NCBI GenBank assembly: GCA_039028695.1
Contig: JBCCHN010000072.1
Span: 1-25,391, forward strand
Reading direction: 5' to 3'
DNA length: 25,391 nucleotides
From: JANQKX01 sp039028695
GTDB lineage: Bacteria; Pseudomonadota; Alphaproteobacteria; Kiloniellales; Kiloniellaceae
Every line of letters begins with the position of its first letter. Positions within the stretch are counted from its first letter, which is position 1. Shown piece after piece: positions 1 through 7,461 of this stretch. Under the pieces are notes generated by a model. That model had not been told where the DNA came from, did not search any database, and saw only the letters and a program-made list of their open reading frames with translations. The translations under genes were made by a program, and so were the position numbers.

Positions 1-264
1 CACCGCCATTAAAGTCGAGGGTCGGAGAGTCACCGATCCGGGAAAACCTAGATGGTGCTGTGCCATTCCGATCGAAAGGGTCGGCGCCACCATAACCCCC
101 AGCTTGTCGCCAATCCCTTTGGCGATGAGCTCCGGACAGAAGGCGTCCGTCCCAATAAAACCCGTTGGGCCATGCTGTTCGGTCGAGCCAATCGGAACAA
201 TGATGCCGCTGGAGCTCTTGAGATATGTTTCGACTTCAGGCCAGGAACAGAGCTGTAGTTGCAT
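1..264 (-). CDS. Creatininase-family amidohydrolase, N-terminal 88 residues (runs off left edge)
   Basis: The minus-strand frame opens at ATG 264-262 and stays open to base 1, so only the N-terminus is present. The start is supported by an AGGAAGAG ribosome binding site about six bases upstream. Creatininase-family metalloenzymes hydrolyse cyclic or linear amides using two metal ions. Visible here are the motif P-I-G-S-T-E-Q-H-G-P and then G-T-D, giving predicted metal ligands E29, H31 and D40. Their spacing matches E34, H36 and D45 of Pseudomonas creatininase. H-H-L-G-F-P-G-S near residues 70-77 is another family motif. The later ligands (a His and a Glu near residue 120) lie outside the window. 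The family also includes enzymes unrelated to creatinine, so the substrate is unknown. The gene has the same orientation as the glycerol operon, 216 bases after its last gene. Confidence 0.88.
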   Translation of the reverse strand, partial: MQLQLCSWPEVETYLKSSSGIIVPIGSTEQHGPTGFIGTDAFCPELIAKGIGDKLGVMVAPTLSIGMAQHHLGFPGSVTLRPSTLMAV

Positions 265-480
265 GGTGATCTCTTCCTCGTGAAAATTCGACAGCGATGG
301 TGCCGCGGGTAGACCAAAGGCGAATGCTCCTCGCGCCCAGAGGCAAAAATGGCGTAGAGGACAGGGAGCAGGTTGCGTTCTACTGACCTGCCCGGATCCC
401 CGGGCGCTCTTACAGCAAAACGACGGCCGGATGGCTTAGGCCTGAAATAAATGCTGCTTTCGGAGACTTTACCGCCCGCC
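265..480. other. Intergenic region between DUF2160 gene and creatininase gene
   Basis: This gap of 216 bases contains no convincing gene. It holds two overlapping inverted repeats: GCCCGG/CCGGGC at 390-405 with a four-base loop, and GCAGGT/ACCTGC at 368-391. Neither is followed by a T-run on the minus strand, so a classical intrinsic terminator is not evident. The repeats could still slow or end transcription from the glycerol operon before the creatininase gene. The creatininase promoter, if separate, must also lie here, but I see no clear -35/-10 pair. Confidence 0.4.
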
Positions 481-762
481 TCACACGTAGCGAAAGACCA
501 AAAAGCCGTAGGCGACGGCGATGCCCAAGGGCGCCCAGAGGGGGGTGCCGACCAGGCCAAGCCAGGCCAGGAAGATGAAGGCGCTGCCCAGAAGGCTGAT
601 GAAGAGGCGATCGCCGCGGGTGGTGTCCAAGCCGAGCACACCGTGGCGCGGGCCACCGCCCGGATGGCGCCATTCCAAAAAGGCCATAGTCGCCAAGCAA
701 CCGGCGATGAAGATGAAAAAAGCTGCCGTGGGCCAAGTCCAGGCCATCCAGGATAGATCCAT
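481..762 (-). CDS. DUF2160 small integral membrane protein of the glycerol ABC transporter operon
   Basis: A 93-residue protein with three hydrophobic segments (about residues 10-29, 53-71 and 74-91). An acidic/basic loop between the first two carries W-R-H-P-G-G-G-P. This size and sequence fit DUF2160, a family found almost exclusively beside glycerol-type ABC transporters in proteobacteria. Its molecular role is unknown; an accessory part of the permease complex in the inner membrane is the usual inference. The ATG at 762-760 is preceded by GGGAGG. It lies 34 bases downstream of glpQ and is the last gene of the operon. In rhizobial operons the equivalent gene sits between glpQ and glpV. Confidence 0.85.
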   Translation of the reverse strand: MDLSWMAWTWPTAAFFIFIAGCLATMAFLEWRHPGGGPRHGVLGLDTTRGDRLFISLLGSAFIFLAWLGLVGTPLWAPLGIAVAYGFLVFRYV

Positions 763-796
763 GGTCTCGCCTCCCTTTCCCTATAACTGCCCCAAG

Positions 797-1600
797 TTAA
801 ACCCGGCCAAGAGCGAAGCCCTTGGCGATATAGTTGCGCACGAAATAGATCACAAAAGCCCCCGGCACGATGGTCAAGGTCCCCGCAGCCGCCAGCAATC
901 CCAGCTCATAGCCCGAGGTGGAGGCGGTGCGCGTCATGGTGGCGGCGATGGGCTTGGCCTCAACAGCCGTCAAGGTCTTACCCAAGAGCAGCTCCACCCA
1001 AGAGAACATGAAGCAGAAGAAGCAGGCCACGCCAATCCCTGCCGCAATCGTCGGTAAGAAGATTTTGACGAAAAAGCGGCCCCAGGAATAGCCGTCCACA
1101 TAGGCTGTCTCGTCCAGCTGCCGCGGCACGCCGGACATGAAGCCCTCTAAGATCCAAACGGCCAAAGGAATATTAAAGAGGGTGTGGGCCAAGGCCACGG
1201 CGATGTGAGTGTCGAACAGACCAACAGCGGAATAGAGTTGGAAGAAGGGCAATGCAAAAACCGCGGCCGGCGCCATACGGTTTGTTAACAGCCAGAAAAA
1301 CAGGTGCTTGTCACCGATGAAGCGGTAGCGGGAAAAAGCGTAAGCGGCCGGCAGGGCGGCGCCCACGGAGATCACCGTGTTGATACTCACATAAATCAGC
1401 GAGTTAATGTAGCCCGTGTACCACGTGGGATCGGTGAAAATCTTTTGGTAGTTCTCGAGCGTGAAGTCCTGGGGCCAGAGGCTGAAGCCGCCCAGTATCT
1501 CGTTGGTGGTCTTAAAGGACATGTTGAGCAGCCAATAGATCGGCAGCATCAAAAAAACGATATAGAGGGTGGGCACCAGCCATTTCGCGCGCATGGTCAC
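797..1600 (-). CDS. glpQ: Glycerol ABC transporter permease GlpQ
   Basis: A 267-residue inner-membrane permease of the carbohydrate-uptake ABC family (MalG-like), one of two proteins forming the glycerol channel. It shows about six membrane-spanning stretches. The cytoplasmic EAA loop that contacts the ATPases is visible as D-E-T-A-Y-V-D-G-Y-S-W-G followed by F-L-P, around residues 160-180. The reading frame begins at GTG 1600-1598, which overlaps the glpP stop codon by four bases (GTGA). An in-frame ATG at 1594 is a possible alternative that shortens the protein by two residues. The name follows the glpSTPQV system of Rhizobium and must not be confused with the E. coli glycerophosphodiesterase GlpQ. 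Confidence 0.9.
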   Translation of the reverse strand: MTMRAKWLVPTLYIVFLMLPIYWLLNMSFKTTNEILGGFSLWPQDFTLENYQKIFTDPTWYTGYINSLIYVSINTVISVGAALPAAYAFSRYRFIGDKHLFFWLLTNRMAPAAVFALPFFQLYSAVGLFDTHIAVALAHTLFNIPLAVWILEGFMSGVPRQLDETAYVDGYSWGRFFVKIFLPTIAAGIGVACFFCFMFSWVELLLGKTLTAVEAKPIAATMTRTASTSGYELGLLAAAGTLTIVPGAFVIYFVRNYIAKGFALGRV

Positions 1601-2460
1601 TGATCCTCGTTCCGCATCATGAGGGTATAAAAGATCCAGCAGAACAGCAGGATAATCAGGAAATAAATTAGGGACATGGCGGCCGCCGGCCCCAAATCGA
1701 ACTGCCCCAGGGCCACCTTCACCAAATCGATGGAGAGCAAAGTAGTGGAATTGCCCGGCCCGCCCCCGGTTAGCACGAAGGGCTCGGTATAGATGTTAAA
1801 AGAATCCATAAAGCGCAGCAGCACCGCAATGGTCAAAACCCGCTTCAGCTTAGGCAGTTGGATATAGCGGAAGATGGCAAAGGGCCGGGCCCCATCGATC
1901 TTCGCGGCTTGATAGTAGGCATCGGGAATGGAGACCAAACCCGCATAGGCCAAAAGCACGACAAGCGACGTCCAGTGCCAGACATCCATGGCGATGAGGG
2001 TCGCCCAGGCGCTATAAGGCTGGCGGGTGAAATTGTAATCAATGCCCAACGCGTTGATCGTCCGCCCCAACAATCCGATATCGGGCAGGGCGAAGATGTT
2101 CCACATGGCCCCCACCACATTCCAAGGAATGAGGAGAGGAAGGGCCATCAAGATCAAACAGACCGAGACCCAGGGGCCCCGGCGGGGCATGGCCAAGGCA
2201 ATGGCAACGCCCAAAGGGATTTCAATGGCCAGAATGGTAAAGGTGAAAAAGAGCTGGCGCCCCAAGGCGGCATGAAAGCGGTCCGAGTGGAGCACTTCCT
2301 CGAACCAGAGAACGCCGGCCCAAAAGAAGGTGTTGTCCCCGAAGGTCTCCTGAACCGAATAGTTGACCACGGTCATCAACGGAATGATCGCGTTAAAGGC
2401 CACCAAGATCAAAACCGGCAGGACAAAGAACCAGGCCTTTTGATTGACGGTCTTTTTCAA
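1597..2460 (-). CDS. glpP: Glycerol ABC transporter permease GlpP
   Basis: A 287-residue inner-membrane permease (MalF-like), partner of GlpQ. An N-terminal membrane segment at about residues 9-30 is followed by five more hydrophobic stretches. The EAA loop is visible as Y-Q-A-A-K-I-D-G-A-R-P-F and then Q-L-P, near residues 180-200. The start codon appears to be TTG (2460-2458). It is preceded by AGAGG at good spacing and overlaps the glpT stop by four bases (TTGA). No in-frame ATG lies nearby that would retain the first membrane helix. The 3' end overlaps glpQ, so glpT, glpP and glpQ are translationally coupled. Confidence 0.9.
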   Translation of the reverse strand: MKKTVNQKAWFFVLPVLILVAFNAIIPLMTVVNYSVQETFGDNTFFWAGVLWFEEVLHSDRFHAALGRQLFFTFTILAIEIPLGVAIALAMPRRGPWVSVCLILMALPLLIPWNVVGAMWNIFALPDIGLLGRTINALGIDYNFTRQPYSAWATLIAMDVWHWTSLVVLLAYAGLVSIPDAYYQAAKIDGARPFAIFRYIQLPKLKRVLTIAVLLRFMDSFNIYTEPFVLTGGGPGNSTTLLSIDLVKVALGQFDLGPAAAMSLIYFLIILLFCWIFYTLMMRNEDQ

Positions 2461-3536
2461 GATGCCGCCTCTCGGCCGGCCAACCAGCCGTCCTGGTAAA
2501 TGCGGGTATAGCCGGGGTTCAGCCTGACACGCGCATCCGCTGTCGGAATCGCCTGACCCTCGGCCACCAGAAATTTGATCGCGTGCGATCCCATTTGGGC
2601 GTCCACAATACTGAAGCGCCCTGCATCACTGACCCGTGTGATGTCCACCGGGATGCCGTCATCGGCAAGAGAAATGAATTCGGGACGCACCCCAACTTCC
2701 AAAGTGCCGCCGGCAGATCCCTCCAACTTGTTCGCCGTGCCAATTTCCTGCCCGGCCACGTAGGCATTGCCGTTGTTGACCTGGCAGGGAAGCAAATTCA
2801 TGCCCGGCGAGCCGATGAAGTGGCCCACGAAGGTGTGCTGGGGCTGCTCGAACAGCTCCACGGGTGTGCCGATCTGCACCACCTGGCCGAAGTTCATGAC
2901 CACTACTTTATCGGCAAAGGTCAAGGCCTCCACCTGGTCGTGAGTGACGTAAATCATGGTCCGATTAACCCGCTGGTGCAGCTCCTTGAGTTTGGAGCGC
3001 AACTGCCATTTCAAATGGGGATCGATGACGGTCAAAGGCTCGTCGAACATGATCACGTTCACGTCCGAGCGCACCAGCCCCCGGCCCAGAGAGATCTTTT
3101 GCTTCCCGTCGGCTGTCAGGCCCTTGGCCCGCTTTTGCAGCATGTCCGTCAGATCGGTCATCTCCGCAATCTCGGCGACCCGTTGTTTGACCTGCCCCTC
3201 GTCAACACCACGATTCCTCAAAGGAAAGGCCAGATTGTCGAAGACCGTCATGGTGTCGTAGACCACGGGAAACTGAAACACCTGGGCGATATGGCGCTGG
3301 TCCGGCGGCAAGTCGGTCACATCTTGATCGTCAAAAAGGACCCGCCCTTCGGAGGGATGCAGCAAACCGGAGATAATGTTCAAGAGGGTCGTCTTACCGC
3401 AGCCCGACGGACCCAAAAGGGCGTAGGCACCCCCGTCACTCCAATCCACGTCCAGGTGTTTGAGAGCCCAATCGTCATCCTGGGTCGGCGTGGCGGCGTA
3501 GCTATGGCGCAAGCCCTTGAGTGAGATCTTCGCCAT
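2457..3536 (-). CDS. glpT: Glycerol ABC transporter ATPase GlpT (degenerate signature motif)
   Basis: An ATP-binding subunit of 359 residues from the MalK/UgpC-like group, with a C-terminal TOBE-type regulatory domain. The Walker A motif G-P-S-G-C-G-K-T (residues 42-49), Walker B ending D165-E166 and the switch histidine H199 are intact. The signature motif, normally LSGGQ, is replaced by L-T-A-D-G-K-Q (140-146). GlpS next door keeps LSGGQ but lacks the switch histidine, so the pair probably forms one normal and one degenerate ATP site. I chose ATG 3536-3534 because M-A-K-I-S-L-K-G-L is a typical ATPase start and a GGGGGA element lies upstream. The open frame extends to 3665, but the extension overlaps glpS and looks non-coding. 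The name is not the E. coli GlpT antiporter. Confidence 0.92.
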   Translation of the reverse strand: MAKISLKGLRHSYAATPTQDDDWALKHLDVDWSDGGAYALLGPSGCGKTTLLNIISGLLHPSEGRVLFDDQDVTDLPPDQRHIAQVFQFPVVYDTMTVFDNLAFPLRNRGVDEGQVKQRVAEIAEMTDLTDMLQKRAKGLTADGKQKISLGRGLVRSDVNVIMFDEPLTVIDPHLKWQLRSKLKELHQRVNRTMIYVTHDQVEALTFADKVVVMNFGQVVQIGTPVELFEQPQHTFVGHFIGSPGMNLLPCQVNNGNAYVAGQEIGTANKLEGSAGGTLEVGVRPEFISLADDGIPVDITRVSDAGRFSIVDAQMGSHAIKFLVAEGQAIPTADARVRLNPGYTRIYQDGWLAGREAAS

Positions 3537-3564
3537 CTGTGTTAATGTCCCCCGCTCTTGCCGC

Positions 3565-4632
3565 TTAAAGGGCCACAAGGTGGCCGGACGAATCAAAGAG
3601 CAGGCCCTTGGAGACGTCCATAAAGAGCTCCGCCGTCGCGCCCACCTCGAAGGCGTGAATGCCATGAGATTGAGACACCCAAGGGTGGCCTCGCATGGAG
3701 AAGTGAACCAGGCTTTCCGAACCGCTGAGCTCGGTGACTTGAACCAGGCCGTCCACCGGTACAGCGCTTGAACCGGTGCCCTGGGGCGTCACGTGATGGG
3801 GCCGAATCCCAAAGGTATAGGGCCCATCGGCCAGGCCCACCAATGAGTCGGGAGCCGGCCAGCGAATGTCGTCAGCTAATTGAAAATGTCCCGCGCTCTT
3901 GACCACTTCAGCCGTATTCATCGGCGGGTCGGACAAGACCTTGGCACTCACCAGCGTGTTCGGGGCCCGATAGATTTCACTGGTGGGGCCAAACTGGGTC
4001 AGGCGCCCTTCAAAAAGGGTGGCCGTGTTGCCGCCAAAGAGCAAAGCTTCCACCGGCTCGGTGGTAGCGTAGACCACCACGCAGTCCCGATCCGCAAACA
4101 AGCGGGGCAACTCGTCCCGCAGTTCTTCGCGCAGCTTAAAATCCAGATTGGCGAGAGGTTCGTCCAGGAGCAGCAGGCTTGAGTCCTTGACCAAGGCTCG
4201 TGCCATGGCGGTGCGTTGCTGCTGACCGCCCGAAAGCTCCGATGGGTGGCGGTCCAACAGCGGTGATAGTTTGAGGAGCTCGGCCATCTCGCCTACCCGA
4301 CGCTTTATCTCGTCACCCGGCAGGGCAGCGACCCGCAAAGGTGAGGCAATATTTTCAAAAACCGTAAAATTGGGATAGTTGATGAACTGTTGATAGACCA
4401 TGGAGACGTTGCGCTTCTGGACGGCAACGCCGGTAACGTCTTTGCCGTCGAACCACAACTCACCCGACGTGGGCCGCTCAAGCCCCGCCATAAGCTGCAT
4501 TAGGGTGGTTTTGCCGGCCAAGGTCGTGCCCAAAAGCAGATTAAAACTGCCCGGTGACAAGGACAAATCCATGGCGTGAATATGCGTGTCCCCATCCACC
4601 ACTTTGGTCACGGATTTCAGCTCAAGGGACAT
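3565..4632 (-). CDS. glpS: Glycerol ABC transporter ATPase GlpS (switch histidine missing)
   Basis: An ATP-binding subunit of 355 residues with a C-terminal TOBE-type domain, expected to pair with GlpT on the cytoplasmic face of GlpPQ. The Walker A motif reads G-T-T-L-A-G-K-T (35-42), the signature L-S-G-G-Q is intact (133-137), and Walker B ends D157-E158. At the switch position, where family members have T-H-D, this protein has A-T-T-E-P, placing T191 where histidine is expected. The Walker A loop also departs from the usual G-P-S-G-S-G-K. It is second in the operon, 142 bases after glpV and 27 bases before the start of glpT. Confidence 0.92.
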   Translation of the reverse strand: MSLELKSVTKVVDGDTHIHAMDLSLSPGSFNLLLGTTLAGKTTLMQLMAGLERPTSGELWFDGKDVTGVAVQKRNVSMVYQQFINYPNFTVFENIASPLRVAALPGDEIKRRVGEMAELLKLSPLLDRHPSELSGGQQQRTAMARALVKDSSLLLLDEPLANLDFKLREELRDELPRLFADRDCVVVYATTEPVEALLFGGNTATLFEGRLTQFGPTSEIYRAPNTLVSAKVLSDPPMNTAEVVKSAGHFQLADDIRWPAPDSLVGLADGPYTFGIRPHHVTPQGTGSSAVPVDGLVQVTELSGSESLVHFSMRGHPWVSQSHGIHAFEVGATAELFMDVSKGLLFDSSGHLVAL

Positions 4633-4717
4633 AGAAACGTTGTCCTTACCATGACTTGGACAGAAAGGGAGAGCGGGGAACAGTTTATACGGAGAATTCC
4701 AGGCTCCGCGACAGAAA

Positions 4718-4768
4718 GTCCTCCGATCCCCTGTTATGGCAGCGAACCGGAGGACCTCCGCGGGAGGT
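4718..4768 (-). terminator. Two inverted repeats just after glpV, possible attenuator or 3'-end stabiliser
   Basis: Two hairpin-forming repeats sit within the gap between glpV and glpS. ACCTCC/GGAGGT with a three-base loop (4754-4768) starts six bases after the glpV stop codon. GTCCTCCG/CGGAGGAC (4718-4725 and 4748-4755) has a longer loop and partly overlaps the first, so the two structures are mutually exclusive. No U-run follows. Such structures after binding-protein genes often protect the upstream message or cause partial termination, giving more binding protein than permease. Function here is inferred. Confidence 0.45.
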
Positions 4769-4774
4769 TAAGTA

Positions 4775-6511
4775 TTACTGGCTGGACCAGCGTGAAATCA
4801 GAGCGTCATAGGCGATGGTCTCACCCTGAGGTTTCTCGTTTTCAAGCTTCGCCTTGGCGCCACCCTTGCCGAGCCAATCGGAGGGATCTTTTTCCTCGTT
4901 GAGGCGCGGGCCGCAGCCGCCGTAGGTGTTGTTGGCCTCATCAGCCCGCTGCATCCGACCCATGACCTGGTCCATTTCACCGGCCAAACGGTCCATGGCT
5001 TCCTGGGGCGTGAAAGCGCCCGAGTTCACGTCGCCGATGTTCTGCCACCACAACTGAGCCAGCTTGGGATAGTCCGGCACATTGACACCGGTGGGGGTCC
5101 AGTTGACCCGGTCCGGCGAGCGGTAGAATTCAACCAGCCCACCAAGCTTGGGAGCGCGTTCCGTGAAGGACTCGTGATTGATGTCGCTGTCGCGGATGAT
5201 CGTCAGGCCCACGTGGCTCTTTTTCAGGGACACGGATTTGGAGACAACGAACTGGGCATAGAGCCAAGCCGCCTTGCGGCGATCGACCGGCGTGGACTTA
5301 AAGAGCGTCCAGGACCCGGCGTCCTGATAGCCGAGCTTCTGGCCTTCTTCCCAGTAGGGACCATGGGGGGACGGAGCCATACGCCACAAGGGGTTGCCCT
5401 CGTCGTCCACCGTGTTGTTGCCGTCTTCCTTGGGCGCCACCATGGAGGCGGTGAAGGCCGTGTACCAGAAGATCTGTTGGGCCACATTACCTTGGCTGAG
5501 CGCCGGCAGGGACTGATAGAAATCATAGTCCGCCGCACCGGGAGGGGCGTACTTGCGCAGCCACTCGTCCCATTTGCGGATGGCATAAACGGCCGCTGGG
5601 CCGTTTGCCGCGCCGCCACGGGACACCGAGGCGCCGGCCGGGTTGCACGATCCCTCTTCCATGCGAATGCCCCACTCGTCGATGGGACGACCGTTGGGCA
5701 AACCTTTGGAGCCCGCGCCGGCCATGGACAGCCAGGCGTCGGTCATGCGCCAGCCCAGGTCAGGCGCGCGCTTACCGTAGTCCATGTGCCCGTAGACCCG
5801 CACCCCGTCGATTTCCTTGACGTGTTCGGAAAAGAACTCGGCGATGTCCTCGTAAGCAGACCAGTTAACCGGCACGCCCAGGTCATAGCCATACATATCG
5901 CGGAACTTGTCCTGCAATTCGGGACGGTCGAACCAGTCCTTGCGGAACCAATAGAGGTTGGCGAACTGCTGGTCCGGCAACTGATAGAGCTTGCCGTCCG
6001 GACCCGTGGTGAAGGACTTGCCGATGAAGTCGTCCACATCCAATGTGGGCAGGGTCACGTCCTTGCCCTCGCCCGCCATCCAGTCGCTCAGGTTCACCGC
6101 GAGCTGCAAGCGGGAATGGGTGCCGATCAAATCCGAGTCGTTGATGTAGGCGTCATAGAGGTTGCGGTTGGTCTGCATTTGGGTTTGCACCGCCTGGACC
6201 ACCTCGCCCTCACCCAAGAGCTGGTGATTCACCTTGATGCCGGTGATCTCCTCAAAAGCCTTGGCCAGGGTTTTGGATTCATATTCATGAGTCGGGATGG
6301 TCTCCGACAGCACGTTGATTTCCATGCCCTGGAACGGCTCGGCCGCCTTCACGAACCACTCCAGTTCCGTCATTTGCTCTTCCGGGGTGAGTGTGGTGGG
6401 CTGGAATTCGGTTTCGGCCCAGGCTTTGGCCTCCTCCATGCCGGCGTGAACCGGACCGCTCAGCGCCAACAGAGCCGCTGTCGCAACAGCGAACATCAGG
6501 CGTTTCCTCAT
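4775..6511 (-). CDS. glpV: Glycerol ABC transporter substrate-binding protein GlpV
   Basis: A periplasmic solute-binding protein of 578 residues, the right length for the GlpV family, which is longer than most sugar-binding proteins. A Sec signal peptide occupies residues 1-23: basic start M-R-K-R, hydrophobic core, and predicted cleavage after V-H-A. The mature protein binds glycerol and hands it to GlpPQ. Near the C-terminus is the segment N-N-T-Y-G-G-C-G-P-R-L-N; with a second cysteine in E-G-S-C-N-P it could form a disulfide. The ATG at 6511-6509 has an AAGGGAGA ribosome binding site. It is the first gene of the operon, whereas the described rhizobial operon places glpV last. Expression is probably controlled by the divergent glpR-like repressor. 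Confidence 0.92.
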   Translation of the reverse strand: MRKRLMFAVATAALLALSGPVHAGMEEAKAWAETEFQPTTLTPEEQMTELEWFVKAAEPFQGMEINVLSETIPTHEYESKTLAKAFEEITGIKVNHQLLGEGEVVQAVQTQMQTNRNLYDAYINDSDLIGTHSRLQLAVNLSDWMAGEGKDVTLPTLDVDDFIGKSFTTGPDGKLYQLPDQQFANLYWFRKDWFDRPELQDKFRDMYGYDLGVPVNWSAYEDIAEFFSEHVKEIDGVRVYGHMDYGKRAPDLGWRMTDAWLSMAGAGSKGLPNGRPIDEWGIRMEEGSCNPAGASVSRGGAANGPAAVYAIRKWDEWLRKYAPPGAADYDFYQSLPALSQGNVAQQIFWYTAFTASMVAPKEDGNNTVDDEGNPLWRMAPSPHGPYWEEGQKLGYQDAGSWTLFKSTPVDRRKAAWLYAQFVVSKSVSLKKSHVGLTIIRDSDINHESFTERAPKLGGLVEFYRSPDRVNWTPTGVNVPDYPKLAQLWWQNIGDVNSGAFTPQEAMDRLAGEMDQVMGRMQRADEANNTYGGCGPRLNEEKDPSDWLGKGGAKAKLENEKPQGETIAYDALISRWSSQ

Positions 6512-6548
6512 GTCTTTTTCTCCCTTTGTGTCAAATACCCTTCCTTTT

Positions 6549-6589
6549 TATGGTTAATAACCATAAACGAAAACAAACGAAGGTCAATC
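6549..6589 (-). promoter_or_regulatory. glpV operon promoter with GlpR-like operator repeats
   Basis: On the minus strand a -35 element TTGACC (6589-6584) and a possible -10 TATGGT (6567-6562) are separated by 16 bases. That spacer is filled by two TTCGTTT repeats (6583-6577 and 6573-6567) spaced exactly ten bases, one helical turn, apart. A perfect palindrome with ten-base arms TTTATGGTTA around a single central A lies at 6549-6569 and overlaps the -10 element. TTTCGTT-like sites are typical of DeoR/GlpR-family operators. Repression by the divergent regulator is the natural reading. The -10 assignment is the weakest part. Confidence 0.6.
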
Positions 6590-6640
6590 GAAAAGGCCGA
6601 TCCCTTGCGGTACGAGCGGATCTTCGGTATTTAGCTTGTC

Positions 6641-7441
6641 ATGAAAGCCCCCTTTCCCCTGCCTCAAGCCACGCCCATCCAACCTCGGCAGGGCGATATC
6701 TTGGCCTATGCCCGACAAATCGGCCGGGTTAACGTGGAGCAACTCGCCAAACATTTCGATGTGACGCCGCAGACCATCCGCAAGGATTTAAACGAGCTCT
6801 GCGACCGCGCCCTGCTGCAACGGGTGCACGGCGGTGCCGTGGCCATTTCGGGCGTCACCAATTTCGGATACGAGGCCAGACGCAACCTGGCCGCCGAGGG
6901 CAAACAGTTGATCGGTCAATGCGCAGCCGACCTGGTGCCCAATGACTGCTCCATCCTGATCAACATTGGCACCACCACCGAGCAAGTCGCTATGGCCCTG
7001 CGCACCAAGGTGGGCGTAATGGTAATTACCAATAATCTAAATGTTATCAATATTTTATCAGGCTATCCCGAGATTGAGGTAATTGTCGCCGGTGGCGCCT
7101 TGCGTCACTCGGATGGGGGCATCGTGGGCGAGGCTGCGGTGGATTTCATTAAGCAGTTCAAAGTCGACTATGCCATCATCGGCACCTCGGCCATCGATGA
7201 AGATGGCTCCCTGCTCGACTATGACTATCGCGAGGTCAAGGTAACCCAGGCTATCATCGCCAATGCTCGGCGCGCCATTTTGGTGGCTGACTCCATGAAA
7301 TTCGAACGTTCGGCACCCGTGCGCATCGCCCACCTGTCGCAGATCGATTATTTCGTTACCGACACCCGCCTACCCGACCACCTCGGTGCCATCTGCCGGG
7401 AGAGCGAGGTGAAAGTGGTTTTGGCCGATGGTTCAAGTTAG
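6641..7441 (+). CDS. glpR: DeoR-family transcriptional repressor, GlpR-like
   Basis: A 266-residue regulator. The N-terminal DeoR helix-turn-helix spans about residues 15-65: V-N-V-E-Q-L-A-K-H-F-D-V-T-P-Q-T-I-R-K-D-L, then R-V-H-G-G-A. The C-terminal sugar-phosphate sensor domain has G-T-T-T-E-Q near residue 110, D-G-G-I-V-G, and Y-A-I-I-G-T-S-A near residue 180. It is divergent from glpV and upstream of glpD, so it most likely represses both in response to glycerol-3-phosphate. The start ATG has only a weak ribosome binding site, in keeping with low repressor levels. DeoR proteins for other sugar phosphates look alike, so the name rests mainly on context. Confidence 0.88.
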   Translation: MKAPFPLPQATPIQPRQGDILAYARQIGRVNVEQLAKHFDVTPQTIRKDLNELCDRALLQRVHGGAVAISGVTNFGYEARRNLAAEGKQLIGQCAADLVPNDCSILINIGTTTEQVAMALRTKVGVMVITNNLNVINILSGYPEIEVIVAGGALRHSDGGIVGEAAVDFIKQFKVDYAIIGTSAIDEDGSLLDYDYREVKVTQAIIANARRAILVADSMKFERSAPVRIAHLSQIDYFVTDTRLPDHLGAICRESEVKVVLADGSS

Positions 7442-7461
7442 GTCGATCGTGCTGAATTGAT

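Noticed and set aside
48..656. Long minus-strand open frame over the left edge region
   Set aside because: It overlaps the well-supported DUF2160 gene and the creatininase frame, and its arginine/serine/proline-rich product resembles no family; it is a shadow frame.
2583..3524. A 313-residue plus-strand open frame opposite glpT
   Set aside because: It is antisense to an ATPase gene with intact Walker motifs and has no recognisable domain.
3537..3665. N-terminal extension of glpT
   Set aside because: It overlaps the end of glpS by about 100 bases and reads as low-complexity sequence; ATG 3536 has the ribosome binding site and the family start.
5174..6634. A 486-residue plus-strand open frame opposite glpV
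   Set aside because: It is antisense to a clear binding-protein gene with signal peptide; the length follows from GC-rich codon structure.
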